From positions 186,001-250,000 of the forward strand of contig JAHDVF020001255.1 of NCBI GenBank assembly GCA_022606425.2: 64,000 nucleotides of DNA. The letters run 5' to 3'. Within the stretch, counting starts at the first letter, position 1, and each line of letters starts with the position of its first letter. Shown here in pieces: positions 41,026 through 51,129 of the stretch. The translations under genes and the position numbers were made by a program. Source of the DNA: Lepidostoma basale. Lineage: Eukaryota; Arthropoda; Insecta; Trichoptera; Lepidostomatidae. Under the pieces are notes generated by a model. The model had not been told where the DNA came from, did no database searches, and was given only the letters and a program-made list of their open reading frames with translations.

Positions 41026-41670
41026 ATATTTGGTGAAAGAGTGTGGTGATCAACAGTGAATGCTGCTTTTTTTGTTCATTCCTTTATGTATAAGTTACCG
41101 AAATATCAGTTTAGATTTTCAGCAAAATATTATGTAGTATTTATAAGAAAACATACAATCGTAGATAGCGTGATAGAATGAAGGTAACTCTAGTAATACT
41201 AAAAAGAATCTCATTTGTAATGGAAGAAGCAAGAAAGTTATTTAGAAATTCTGAAAGTTTGTCAATAAATTTTCTTTATTTGCGGTTATGACTAGTGTTA
41301 TTGAAGGCGCTATTCCCGCCGATAGCCACCCCTACCCCTTCATCTCCCACCCACCCTCTCACTATTGCGTCATATATGATAATAGTAGGGTGCTGTCGCA
41401 TTTAGAGTTAGATTGAACACAAATGCAGTATTTACGACGAAATGTAGTGTTTATGAATTAACAAGTCTATAATCATAACAGTAGAGCCGTGTGGGTGCAT
41501 ACCGTTGACGATGACGTCAAAATCTACAAAGATGCTGGACACATTAGAGAGAACGGTGTTATGAAAAAATCCAGAGCCCCCCCCGGAGAATTATTGTTTT
41601 TATTTGAAATTTCATGGTAGAAGTTCATTGTAAATAATGAAAAAATATATATTATATATATATTTTTTTA
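41026..41670. other. Unassigned; GC-richer patch 41300-41420
   Basis: CCCGCCGATAGCCACCCCTA and the following pyrimidine-rich run look single-copy. No frame supported. Confidence 0.4.
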
Positions 41671-41674
41671 ATAT

Positions 41675-41745
41675 TTGCGGTTCTATCTTCTGCTATCTAG
41701 AAAATGGCAGCGAGCTACCGAAACCGGCCGAGACAAAATCAAATT
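41675..41745 (+). repeat. HH-D core
   Basis: CTAGAAAATGGCAGCGAGCT, ACCGAAACCGGCCGAGAC; GTC reads GCC. Short remnant. Confidence 0.5.
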
Positions 41746-41784
41746 AGTATATATTTCTCAAAGATATTACAAACAAAAAAAAAA

Positions 41785-42050
41785 TTTAATAGTCCATTGT
41801 TTTGGCCGAAGCACTGATACTTCAATATTATAAACTGTTAAAATTATAAAACTTTATTAATGCTTTATAATTTGTACATTTTTTTTATTTTTCGCGAGAG
41901 CTGTTTCGTCAACCTATATTGATATCATTATTGTAACACCTGATGATGTCAACAAAGGTTGACGAAACATCTGTCACGAAAAATAAAAAAATATATAAAT
42001 TGTGATTTCAAACAAAGTTTTTTAGTTAAACAGTTTATTACTTATTTTTA
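41785..42050. repeat. HH-B foldback with hammerhead motif
   Basis: Plus strand: CTGATGA 41940-41946, helix II GTCAAC/GTTGAC, GAAAC, ATCT, GTC, with all core bases present; helix I (TAACAC versus ACGAAA) does not pair. The opposing minus unit (41885-41930) has lost its CTGATGA. Starts GTCCATTGTTTTGGCCGAAG. Confidence 0.65.
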
Positions 42051-42125
42051 TTAAGTTTAAGGCATGTATTGCGACAGGTAAAATAAAATAATGATGAAAT
42101 AACGGACAAAACATAGTCTTGTAAT

Positions 42126-42680
42126 TTTTTAGTTGTATCTCAATAGAGACGAAGACGCAAACTGGAAACTGAACATGGATGATCAAGGTGTTTACAGGAC
42201 TTATGACCTGTCATTGGTTGGGTTAAGCGCACGCTTTATGTAATTACAACATTCCCCATTCCACCTTTGTTATTGTGATCATGCATGACAAATTTTTGGA
42301 AGATGTATATATACTTCAAAATCCATATCTATCTTCACGTGAAAAATTCACAAGTGCAACCAAATCTACATAGATGGCTGACTGAAACTGACACGTGAAG
42401 ATAGATATGGATTTTGAAGTATATATACATCTTCCAAAAATTTGTCATGCATGATCATAACACCAAAGGTGGAATGGGGAATGTTGTAATTACATAAAGC
42501 GTGCGCTTAACCCAACCAATGACAGGTCATAAGTCCTGTAAACACCTTGATCATCCATGTTCAGTTTCCAGTTTGCGTCTTCGTCTCTATTGAGATACAA
42601 CTAAAAATTTGAATTAACCCCCCTATGGTGTAAATCCAGGATTTCGTATACAGGTATAAGTATACACTCACAAATATTTG
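42126..42680. repeat. Family P palindrome, best copy, plus terminus
   Basis: Inverted arms 42126-42341 and 42392-42607 (216 bp each, few mismatches, common centre 42366.5) around a 50-bp loop containing CATAGATGGCTGACTGAAAC. The one-sided terminus GTATACAGGTATAAGTATAC follows (to about 42680). No protein is encoded. An RNA from it would form a very long hairpin. Confidence 0.88.
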
Positions 42681-42935
42681 TTAGCCTTGTAATACCAGGA
42701 ACGCATGAGACAGGGTTCGACTTTAGGAATACAAGATACTCTCTAAAGTCAAGAGTATTTGTGTTATCTGAACGTACTTCCACTAATATGAAAGACGTCG
42801 ATTTCCGTAGCGATCATGTTCAGCAGTTTGATTGCTCTCCCCAGCAGCATCATTAGAGGTTACTTGGTTCTACATGTTGGGAGATAAAACAGTCTGTGCT
42901 GACGCTGTCGAAGATAACTATCCGAACATAAAAAT
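42681..42935 (-). pseudogene. Jockey/Daphne-like LINE remnant
   Basis: Reverse complement matches 60780-61060: GTCAGCACAGACTGTTTTAT, CTCCCAACATGTAGAACC, ATGATCGCTACGGAAATCGA, CGTCTTTCATAT, AAGAGTATCTTG and CATGCGTTCCTGGTAT. Coding potential is lost. Confidence 0.75.
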
Positions 42936-42949
42936 GGAACATCTATAAA

Positions 42950-44055
42950 GTATCATATTGTCATTACGCTTAGTACTGGAGAAAAGAATCAAAAGAAACC
43001 AGGATACATATGTCGGATTTGTGGACATAGAGAAGGCATTTGACACGATGGAATGGAGAGGGTTGTTCGGGATGATGGACAGAATTTGAGTCAAACACAG
43101 AGACAAACGAATTATCCAAGCGATATATAAGAAAGAAGACGTCATCCTCAGACTGGGCAAGGTTGAGAAGGAAGCAAGGATAAAACAAGGGGTGATACAA
43201 GGCTGCTCTTTTTCTCCTGTATCCTTAAATGGCTATATACAATGTGCTATATATGAAATAAGAGAGGAAATGGAACATAGAAGAGGTGTAAAAATTCACA
43301 GACGGAAAATGCATATGACAAGATTTGCAGACTTCAAGTTGAACTTAAAGATACCTTAGATACCATGGAATAAATACGAAGTACAACATATTACATGTAA
43401 ATAAACAAAGGTAAAACTAAGGTTATGACCGTGGGTAGAGATGAGCGCCAAATAAACGTAGAGATGGCTGGAACTGCGATCAAGAATGTTAAGACTTTTG
43501 TTTACCTGGGGAGCAGTATTACATGGGATGGTCTATCCAAGAAAGACGTCGATAGTCGTATCCACCAGGCTTAACTAGCCTTCAACAAAAAGTCTAAATA
43601 TTCGAGTCCAACAACATAGACCTGAACCTCCGAAAATAACTTATAAAAACATTGGTGTGGAGTGTTTTACTGTACGGCTGCGAGACTTGGTGCCTGGGCG
43701 AAAAAGAGCGCAAAAGGCTGGAGGCATTTGAGATGTGGACCTACCGACGAGTTGCCCATATTTCATGGAGGGACCACTTACAAATGAAGAGGTTCTCAGC
43801 AGAGTTGAAGAGAGTAGGCACATGTTGAACACCATAGCGGAGAAGCGCGCAAAATGGATCGATCATGTGTTGCGACACGAATGTTTCCTGCATGATGTGT
43901 TGGAGGGAATGATCGAGGGATCGATTGGCAGAGGATAACCTCGACAAGAGTACCTAGACCAGGTTTGCCGAGATATGGGCTGCCTCTTATGCGTAGTTTG
44001 AAGAGAGTTGCTGAGGACCGAATGGAGTGGAAGAGGAGATGCGTCGCCTTGCTGC
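42950..44055 (+). pseudogene. LINE reverse transcriptase, degenerate
   Basis: RT motifs in order with frame breaks: GFVDIEKAFDTMEWRGLFGM (42992-43080), VKHRDKRIIQAIYKKEDVIL, ARIKQGVIQGCSFSPV (43170-43220), TRFAD at the catalytic position (the second Asp is lost by deletion), FVYLGSSITWDG, VLLYGCETWCLGEKERKRLE, AFEMWTYRR, SWRDHLTNEEVLSRVEESRH, WIDHVLRHECFLHDVLEGMI. Clade unresolved among RTE/L1-like insect LINEs. Dead. Confidence 0.8.
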
Positions 44056-44352
44056 AGACCAATCATTAGATTGAGACCAGAGAAAAATATAAAGTATATA
44101 AGCTCTCTGTACATGCTATACTGGGTAAGCTAAGATGAGCTAGACATGTAGGGAGAATGCCGATGTCTTGGTACCAAAAAGAATCTTTAAGGGACATCCA
44201 GATGGAACGAAAAGGGTTAGTAGGTCTAGACTTCTACTGCAAATGAGATACTGTAAGGCCGAGCAGGTGACAGATGTGGTTGGAGGCAAGAACTGATGGA
44301 GGCCAATGATCGATTTGAGCTGTAGACCAAACGAAGGAGAAGAAGAAATGTT
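44056..44352 (+). pseudogene. Second LINE C-terminal fragment, GAAGAAG tail
   Basis: Encodes WARHVGRMPMSWYQKE-like and DTVRPSR, ending DQTKEKKK with GAAGGAGAAGAAGAAATG. It follows the RT piece directly but appears to be a separate LINE tail (GHVxRM repeated after a first WIDHVLRH). Confidence 0.6.
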
Positions 44353-44745
44353 CATGAATAACAATGCCACTCTCCTGAAAAGTGTTTTTTTCAGGAAAAA
44401 CAAAAGTTCTTAATAGCCAAAACCGTATATGTGCGATATATAAAGAGGTAAGCAAAAGTACGTGCGTCATCACATTACAGAAACACGTATTGAAAGAAAC
44501 AAAACAACAAACCGTTTTTCTCTTAAAATGTGCTTTTGGTTTTTTAACAGAAATCAATACAAACGTAAACAAATCACACTTAAATAATACAAATACAAAC
44601 GTCCAGTTTATGGAAGCTTTGTTATTTATTGGTCGCATGTTTTACCTCGTGAAAACATTCTTAAACATTTGATAATGCATTATCGATATAAAACATTTTA
44701 TTTAAATAATACGTAATTAAAACTTTTGTTTTAATTCTTATGAAT
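44353..44745. other. No gene recognised
   Basis: A 96-codon frame (44382-44672) overlaps an opposite 134-codon frame; neither shows a domain. Unassigned. Confidence 0.35.
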
Positions 44746-44749
44746 TATT

Positions 44750-45272
44750 CAGTTGGGTTGGGCGGCCTTTGGAAAATTACGTCATCTCACCTCGAAATTA
44801 TCACAATGCCTCAAGACTAAAGCTTTTAACCAGTGCGTCTTGCAAGTCATGACGTACGGAGCCGAGACGTGGACACTGACAAAAGGTCTTGTCTACAGAT
44901 TCAAGGTCGCCCAACGCGCCGTGGAAAGAGCCATGCTTTGATTGGGGAACCTTGAGGGACAGATTTAGAAACGAAATTATTCGTCAACAAACCAAGGTGA
45001 CTGACGTGGCTCTGAGGATGGGCGGGCTGAAGTGGCGATGAGCTGGCCATATTTGTCGGAAAACCGACGGCCGATGGGGGAGACGGATTCTGGAGTGGAG
45101 ACCGCGTACAAGATTCCGCAAAGTTGGACGTCCCCCTGCCCGCTGGACCGACGATCTGAAGAGGATTGCTGGACATGAATGGATGGGAGTGGCAATGGAT
45201 AGGGGGCGTTGGCGTACTTTGGGAGAGGCCTACATTCAGCTGTGGATGGCAGGCGGCTGATGATGATGATAT
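44750..45272 (+). pseudogene. RTE-B C-terminal copy
   Basis: Encodes GWAAFGKLRHLTSKLSQCLK, FNQCVLQVMTYGAETWTLTK, RFKVAQRAVERAML, a frameshift, DRFRNEIIRQQTKVTDVALR, RWAGHICRKTDGRWGRRILE, RPPARWTDDLKRIAGHEWM and GEAYIQLWMAGG with stops, then a TGATGATGATG tail. Good representative of the family also at 5595, 19063 and 34555. Confidence 0.85.
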
Positions 45273-45661
45273 GAATCATTTCAATTTTAGATAAACTTAA
45301 GGCGTTAACACTGTGGAAAGGCATAATTCAATCTTGAGAACAGACCTAGACTTCAAATTGTATTAGTAGCTTATACATATAGTATCTCGAAAGAAAATGT
45401 TTTTGTCAATATGTGTTATGTTATATGGAGTTTTAAATAATTGTATAAGAAAGGGTATTTATTATTTATGTTAATATTTGTTTTGAAAACATTTTATAAT
45501 AACTTAACATTGCTAAACATGTCATTCCCATAAAAGATTTTTAAAAACTTCTTGAAAACGAACATTTTCTAGATCAAATTAATAATCAAATATAATATAA
45601 TAAAAAAAATATTCCCTTAAAATATTTTTAAAAACATCTAGAAAACGAACATTTTCTAGAT
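45273..45661. other. AT-rich; HH-C half and short tandem unit
   Basis: 45500-45560 carries AACATGTCATTCCCATAAAA (HH-C). The unit ATTCCCTTAAAATATTTTTA, AACATCTAGAAAACGAACAT, TTTCTAGATC occurs at 45535-45590, 45608-45663 and 46413-46470. Confidence 0.5.
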
Positions 45662-45673
45662 CTAATTATTAAT

Positions 45674-46382
45674 AACTAACTAACTTACCATCACGCCGTC
45701 TCCCCGGAGGGGTAGGCAGAAAGAATGGAACGCCACACAGTTCTGTCCTGACATACGCCTCTCGCTTCCTGTACATTCATACATCTTGTCATGCACGCAC
45801 GTCGATTTTTCCGACTCCTCACGTGACCGACATTCAATATTTGATTGATTTGATCGTGCCACGTTTTCCTCGGCCTTCCTCTATTTCTAGCTCCGTTCAC
45901 GCCGTTTACATATACCTTCTTTACCATTCTGTCTTCACTCATTCTTTCCATGTGTCCAAACCATCTTAATGACCCTTTCCTTATTTTGTTCATAACACTT
46001 TCATTCGCACCACATTCACTTCTTATACTTGCATTTGTCACTTTATCATAAACAGATTTGCCACACATTCGTCTTAGAGATCTCATTTCTACTGCATTTA
46101 TTCTACTTTCATCCTTCTTTTGCCAGTTCCATGCTTCACTTCCATACATAAGGGTCGGCACAAGAACACCATTGTGCACTGCCATCTTAGCTTTTTTGGA
46201 TAGGCTTTTGTTTGCGATGACAACTTTAAGTGCACCATTTATTCTGTTGCCTGCCTCAACCCTTCTTTCAATATCCTTCTCCACCTTCCCATCCTTTGTA
46301 AACATACTTCCTAAATAAACAAATTCATCCACTTGTTCCAGATTTTCACCGTTTAGACTAATGTTGCACACTGTCATTATTA
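45674..46382 (-). mobile_element. RTE-T copy with 12-bp target-site duplication
   Basis: The best-preserved frame of the family: 228 codons on the minus strand from MTVCNISLNGENLEQVDEFV through YLGSMFTKDGKVEKDIERRV, ALKVVIANKSLSKKAKMAVH, YGSEAWNWQKKDESRINAVE, RRMCGKSVYDKVTNASIRSE, SLRWFGHMERMSEDRMVKKV, NRGRPRKTWHDQINQILNVG and the C-terminal SAYPSGETA. CTAATTATTAAT flanks both ends (45662-45673, 46383-46394). It lacks endonuclease and RT catalytic motifs. Clean frame and intact duplication imply a recent insertion. Confidence 0.93.
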
Positions 46383-46499
46383 CTAATTATTAATCAAATA
46401 TAATATAATCAAACATATATTCCCTTAAAAGAATTTTAAAAACGTTTAGAAAACGAACATTTTCTAGATCAAATTATAATCAAATATAATAATAATCAA

Positions 46500-46760
46500 A
46501 AAAATATGTTAAACTGTTGAATTAAATAACTTTGTTTTTTGTATCACAATCGTATTTTATTTTACGCGACAGCTGTTTCATCAACCTATGTAGACATCAT
46601 CAGGTGTTACAATAATTTAATTATTGTAACACCTGATGATGTCAACATAAGTTGATGAAACAGCTGTCGTGCTAAATAAAATACAATTGTGATACAAAAA
46701 ACAAAGTTATTTAATTTAACAGTTTAAAATGTTAAGGTGTTTCGGCCAAAACAATGAACT
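46500..46760. repeat. HH-B foldback, best copy
   Basis: Arms from TTAAACTGTTGAATTAAATA to its complement TTTAATTTAACAGTTT, centred near 46617, followed by GGTGTTTCGGCCAAAACAAT. The plus strand holds an intact hammerhead (separate entry); the opposing minus unit near 46565-46606 is also recognisable (CTGATGATGTCTAC ... GATGAAACAGCTGTCGCG). Confidence 0.75.
46627..46674 (+). ncRNA. Hammerhead ribozyme motif, type I, near intact
   Basis: TAACAC (helix I), CTGATGA 46633-46639, T, GTCAAC/GTTGAT helix II with loop ATAA, GAAAC 46657-46661, AGCT, GTC 46666-46668, GTGCTA (helix I). All conserved core bases are present. Helix I pairs 5 of 6, helix II 6 of 6 with one G-U. Helix III is the A-U plus C-G minimum with a 4-nt loop. 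Predicted cleavage after 46668. Untested. Confidence 0.7.
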
Positions 46761-47365
46761 ATTTAAAAATAAATGTTTATTATATGATCAGTTTTCGGAA
46801 CCGAGTTCGGTTGCCGATATACAACTATAAATCGCTGAAAAAATCTAAAAGCTTACAAAAGATTATTTTTTATTTGTATTTTATTAAAAACACTTTAATA
46901 AAAAAATATTAATCTATATAACAATGCAATGTTTCCCATTTTCTATAAAATAGTGAACATTGTTAAAAAATAAGTTATAAAATCATAATGAGATCGTCTT
47001 AAAAACTATACAAGTACGTCGTTATAATGTTTTTTTTTTATAAAATAACTCCCATCGGTAATGCATACAAAGTTCTCTGCGAATCTCTAAGAGAGTAAAC
47101 AGACTCACAAAAAACAGTTATAAAATAAAGATGCAAGATAAACAGCAGATGCTGCACTTCACTGTACCGGGAGCAGTGTATAGTAAGACTAGGGGAGGTT
47201 CACAGTGCAAGAATTGCAGAAAGTTTCACCTGTCGCCCTCCCTTATTAGGAGAGAGACTTGTGCCATCTGTATACTGTTCCGGATTCAATTTTCAAACTT
47301 TAAATACTGTGTATATCCCAAGAATCTTATCTCCTTTCCACAGATATGAACAGTTTTATATCTAA
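46761..47365. other. No gene recognised
   Basis: 47130-47345 has an open frame of 72 codons with no recognisable domain. Otherwise AT-rich. Confidence 0.35.
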
Positions 47366-47369
47366 CTAT

Positions 47370-48245
47370 GTACTTCCAAAAAAGCTAAAATGGCAATGTA
47401 CAATGGAGTTCTTGTAACGACCCTTTGAATGGAAGCGAAACATACAGAGTGGTTTTTTTAGAGGTTTGATTTTTAAACTGGCAACATTGTTTTTACAGAC
47501 CGTCAATTTGACAGTTGATAGTTGATTTGTAGTTAGTACATTTTGGCATTTTACCCACTTGCTCGATGAAGTTGTCGAAAATTGGACTTTACGATTGCGA
47601 TTCATTCGAGCTATCCGTGACTCTCATATGCCCAAATCATATTTAAACAATAATGGAATAAAATTATCTATTAAATAAAGCCAATATCATAGACATTTAC
47701 ATTATTTTATTGCGGTTTTTTTCAATTTGAATTTATATTAGTGTGTTTTTTTTTTTCTATTTGAATTTGTATACCTCTAAAAAAACACCCATTAGAACTG
47801 ACAAAAGTAAGATGAAAGTAGAAATTAGATCTCTTAGACGAATGTGTTGAAAAATCTGTGTATGAGAGAGTGTAAAACCAAAATAAAAGAAGTTATTGCA
47901 GTTAAAATTAAAAGTGTTAAAAACAAACAAATGAATGGATCAATAAGAATTTTTGGACACATGGAAAAAATGAATGAAGAAAAATGGTAAATAAATTATA
48001 TGTTAACGATAAAACTAAAATAATAAAACTATAAATAAATAAAACCGAGGAAATCGTGGCACGAACAAATAAATCAAATAATTAATGTCGACCACATAAT
48101 GAGTCGGAGAAGTCGACGTGCGTGCATGACACAATGTACGAATTTTGAGGAAACTAGAGAAGTTTGCCAGGAAAAAACAATGTGGCGGATCATTCTACCT
48201 GCTTACCCTTTTGGTAGATGGAGTGATAGTTAGTTAATTAGTTAG
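47370..48245 (+). mobile_element. Old RTE-T copy interrupted by a DNA element
   Basis: Left part 47375-47444 (AAAAGCTAAAATGGCAATGT ... GAATGGAAGCGAAACATA) and right part 47793-48245 (GAACTGACAAAAGTAAGATG; TCTTAGACGAATGTGTTGA; GTCGACGTGCGTGCATGACA; GATAGTTAGTTAATTAGTTA tail). The split lies exactly in the AAGCATGGAACTGG tract. Heavily mutated. Confidence 0.8.
47445..47792 (+). mobile_element. Mariner-type MITE, 348 bp, nested in RTE-T
   Basis: Imperfect inverted ends (GAGTGGTTTTTTTAGAGGT and ACCTCTAAAAAAACACCCA), flanked by TA on both sides (47443-47444, 47793-47794). Inside, DEVVENWTLRLRFIRAIRDS, HMPKSYLNNN (about 47562-47655) resembles the end of a mariner/Tc1-type transposase, so this may be an internal-deletion derivative. 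The empty site is known from sister copies. Confidence 0.7.
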
Positions 48246-48499
48246 TAACTCATCTTTTCTTGCCTTTTATCACCAAGTTTCATATACATTTACCAAGAAA
48301 TATAAAATTGTTTATCTGCCTATTTCATATTTTTTTTAAGATTTTGGTTAAAACTGTGACTATTATAGAAGCAAGAAAATGCATTTTCATGGGTATTTTA
48401 ACATCGAAATTTAATTTTATATTAAGTTTGGATAATTTTTTGGAACAGTTTCTGGAATATTTTTTTACAAAACCGACCATACATGTAAACAATTCTATA

Positions 48500-48620
48500 A
48501 TATTTTAAATATCTATAATTATAATATCACTGAGGAAGGGCTGGGTAGTCCGGAACATGTTTGATATTTAATTTTAATTTGTTTAATAAGTGGGTGTTGT
48601 AAAGTATATAAAAAAAAGTA
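48500..48620 (+). repeat. HH-A half element with hammerhead motif
   Basis: AATATCA (48523-48529), CTGAGGA 48530-48536, GGGC/GTCC helix II, GGAAC (core A changed to G), AT, GTT (48559-48561), TGATATT (48562-48568). Helix I pairs 7 of 7. Ends GTGGGTGTTGTAAAGTATAT. Confidence 0.65.
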
Positions 48621-49419
48621 TTAATATTTTATATAATTGTTTAAGAAACTATAAATAAGTTTTTATTTTAATTCCTGTTTAAGGAGATCTGTATACTCTA
48701 AAATTATAGGCTGAACTCATTTAATGTGATTCTGATTTGTGTAAAGGCGCAAAATAACACATGATGTTTGAAGCATAAATTTTGGTTGAAAGATAATTGA
48801 GTATTACTCTAATTGTTTAAACAGAAAATAAAAAATATCCGTGATCTTGACCGTTCAATTAGAAGTTCCTAAAGACGAAAAGTTACTATTTGGAAATAAA
48901 GCATTTCCTCGTATTCGAAACGAAACAAAACACCGAATATCAGGTGTTTTATGACAAGACATATATTTCTTCTAGTGTTAGAAGTGGGGGTGGAAATCAG
49001 CGAAGCACATCCCCAAAGCAACCCCCTTGGGTACCTGAAGCGATTTGTGGGGGAGAAAATCGCGATCAGAATCTTAAGTCGCTGAAAACACAAGAATCAC
49101 GTAAGCTACCCCTTTCACGGACCATCCCTGAAGCGGTTTTTCGGTCCAATTGTAATTTATACGTTGTGTTTGTTTACAGAAACAGATCGGTGCTGCCGGC
49201 AGGAATTATTATTTTAACTGATCCAAAACGTTAAAGTAATAAATTTACAAATTATGGATTCAAAACTAGTAGGTACGTATTATAATAATATTATCATCTA
49301 TACCTATCATTTCATAATAATCCTTATAAACCGTATCTTTTTATCGGACATTTTTCAGAATAGATTGCCTACCCTTAGAAAGCCTATATCTCTTATGTGA
49401 TAAATTAATATATAAATAT
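48621..49419. other. Unassigned; GC-richer region 48880-49240
   Basis: 48960-49210 (GTTAGAAGTGGGGGTGGAAA; ACCCCCTTGGGTACCTGAAG; GATCGGTGCTGCCGGCAGGA) has balanced composition and no repeat partner here. A 114-codon plus frame (48890-49234) crosses it without a recognisable domain. Possibly conserved non-coding DNA. Confidence 0.4.
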
Positions 49420-49575
49420 TCCATTGTTTTAGCTGAAACAATATGTTACTTCAACATTATTAACTGTTAAAATTTATAACACTATAACGATATCACAATT
49501 TGTATTATTCACTTGAGTGTTTCTACAGCTTTTTCGCCAACCAATGTTGGCATCATCAGAAGTTACAAGCAGTTT
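49420..49575 (-). repeat. HH-B unit with near-complete core
   Basis: Minus strand: CTGATGA, helix II GCCAAC/GTTGGC, GAAAA, AGCT, GTA. GTA is an allowed NUH triplet; the helix III pair is lost. Starts with the GTCCATTG-like end at 49420 (TTCCATTGTTTTAGCTGAAA). Confidence 0.6.
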
Positions 49576-49579
49576 ATGT

Positions 49580-49790
49580 ATTGTTTTTTAAAAAACGATG
49601 TAACACTTCATATAAAATAATTGTAAAAAGTCACATCAATTTTCGTTTATTACCATATATATAAACAGCAACGAGCTGAAATTTCAATACATTTGATAAT
49701 GCCTTAGAAGGGCAAAACATATTATTCCCATAAAATATAGTAAAACTTCTAGAAAACTGACTTTTTCATTCGTATTAATTACAAACAGTT
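49580..49790. repeat. HH-C element
   Basis: ATTTGATAATGCCTTAGAAG, GGCAAAACATATTATTCCCA and TAGTAAAACTTCTAGAAAAC, ending TTCGTATTAATTA. The first arm is degraded. Confidence 0.6.
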
Positions 49791-50004
49791 GTTTCCAACC
49801 TTTTTCTAACACCGCCCCTCTTAGAAGAAGAAATTAATCAAACGCATTTTTTCCAATAACGGTCATTCCAAATAATAAAATATGGTTATTTTTTATCTTA
49901 ATCTATTTAATATCGCGAAATTGAAATTATAAAATGTATCACAAATATTTATATTTAATTAATTTCGTAAATTGATTATGCATGAAAATATTTATTTAAT
50001 TTTT
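49791..50004. other. AT-rich; possible hAT-like end
   Basis: CAGTTGTTTCCAACCTTTTT (49796) and CACCGCCCCTCTTAG hint at a hAT-type terminus. No partner end. Confidence 0.25.
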
Positions 50005-50355
50005 TTATTGTTACTTGAACAATGAAGTAAAATCCCATATTCAACAACAACAACAACAAACCATCACGCCATTTCCCCGCGGAACAGAGAATGGACCGCC
50101 ACACTACTCTATCCTGGCACACCTCTTTAGCTTTCTCCACATTCATACATCGAGTCATACACGCACGTCGATTCTTCTGGCTTCTGACATAATTAAAATA
50201 AATTAAAACTTCAGTTTTCTAGAAGTTTTATTAAATTTATTGGATAGGTATGCATTTGATAATGCCTTCGAAGGTCATGGTCAGGTCAACATGTCATTCC
50301 CATAAAATATAATAAAACTTCTAGAATACTGACGTTTTCATTCGTATTAATTATG
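50005..50355. repeat. HH-C element split by an RTE-T insertion
   Basis: 50005-50042 (TTACTTGAACAATGAAGTAA AATCCCATATT) and 50191-50355 (AATTAAAACTTCAGTTTTCT, GATAATGCCTTCGAAGGTCA, CATGTCATTCCCATAAAATA) form one HH-C copy. The 148-bp RTE-T end lies between them. Confidence 0.7.
50043..50190 (-). mobile_element. RTE-T 3' end, (GTT)n subfamily, nested in HH-C
   Basis: CAACAACAACAACAAACCAT, GAATGGACCGCCACACTACT, CATACATCGAGTCATACACG, GATTCTTCTGGCTTCTGACA. Encodes MTRCMNVEKAKEVCQDRVVW and IL, then breaks off. Severely truncated insertion. Confidence 0.8.
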
Positions 50356-50399
50356 TATTTCATTTTTACGATATTTTATGAATTAAAATACTGAATTTA

Positions 50400-50480
50400 T
50401 ATTTCTCAACGTATTTCGAAGGTTTTATACCATCATCATCGTGAGAACGATATTGTATTTTATTGTTCTCCCGATGATGA
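50400..50480. repeat. Decayed hairpin element
   Basis: CGTATTTCGAAGGTTTTATA, CCATCATCATCGTGAGAACG faces CCCGATGATGAAGG on the other side. The TTCGAA and GATGATGA spacing resembles the HH families. Confidence 0.35.
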
Positions 50481-50504
50481 AGGTAAATAAATATAAAAAA
50501 AATA

Positions 50505-50672
50505 ATGTCTTCGATATTCCTTTATTTCTAGTTCCATTTACATCGTTAGCGTTGATTTATTTACCATTCTATCTTTTTCATTATTTTCATGTGTTCAAAC
50601 CATCTTAATGTTCCTTTCATTATTACATTTTCATGCGCACCGCATTCACTTTTTATATTCAGTCGATAAATG
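50505..50672 (-). mobile_element. RTE-T internal fragment
   Basis: TTCTAGTTCCATTTACATCG, GTGTTCAAACCATCTTAATG, GCGCACCGCATTCACTTTTT. Diverged, no tail. Confidence 0.7.
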
Positions 50673-51125
50673 TTGAAAAAAATCTAAAGTGCAAAAAACC
50701 TGTTTTATTTCATAATAAATTATTGAGTTGTTAAATTTATACCTGATACTTGAGAAAATTTTATTATGAGATATATCAAAGTATAATATTACATTTTAAT
50801 TCATTTTGAATACGAATTGACGACGTTAAGTCATTTATTAAATCTAACTAGTGTTGATATTTTCCTCGTGGGAATATTTGATAGATAATATATGCTTGAG
50901 TATGAACAACATTATGACAGCCTATTAATCCCCCGAAGATTGGATATTTGTGCAAATTATTATTTAGTACGATAGTTAATTCGTTCGCAACTAAATACTT
51001 AGAAGTTCTATATTATTGTAACCGCAATGGTAATGTTTTCAAAGTACGGTGTAGAATAATAAAATTAAAATGATTGAATAATTATTAAATTAAACGATAT
51101 ATTTTAAACTTATTTTATATTTGTG
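50673..51125. other. AT-rich stretch, no gene
   Basis: No feature recognised. Confidence 0.4.
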
Positions 51126-51129
51126 TTTA

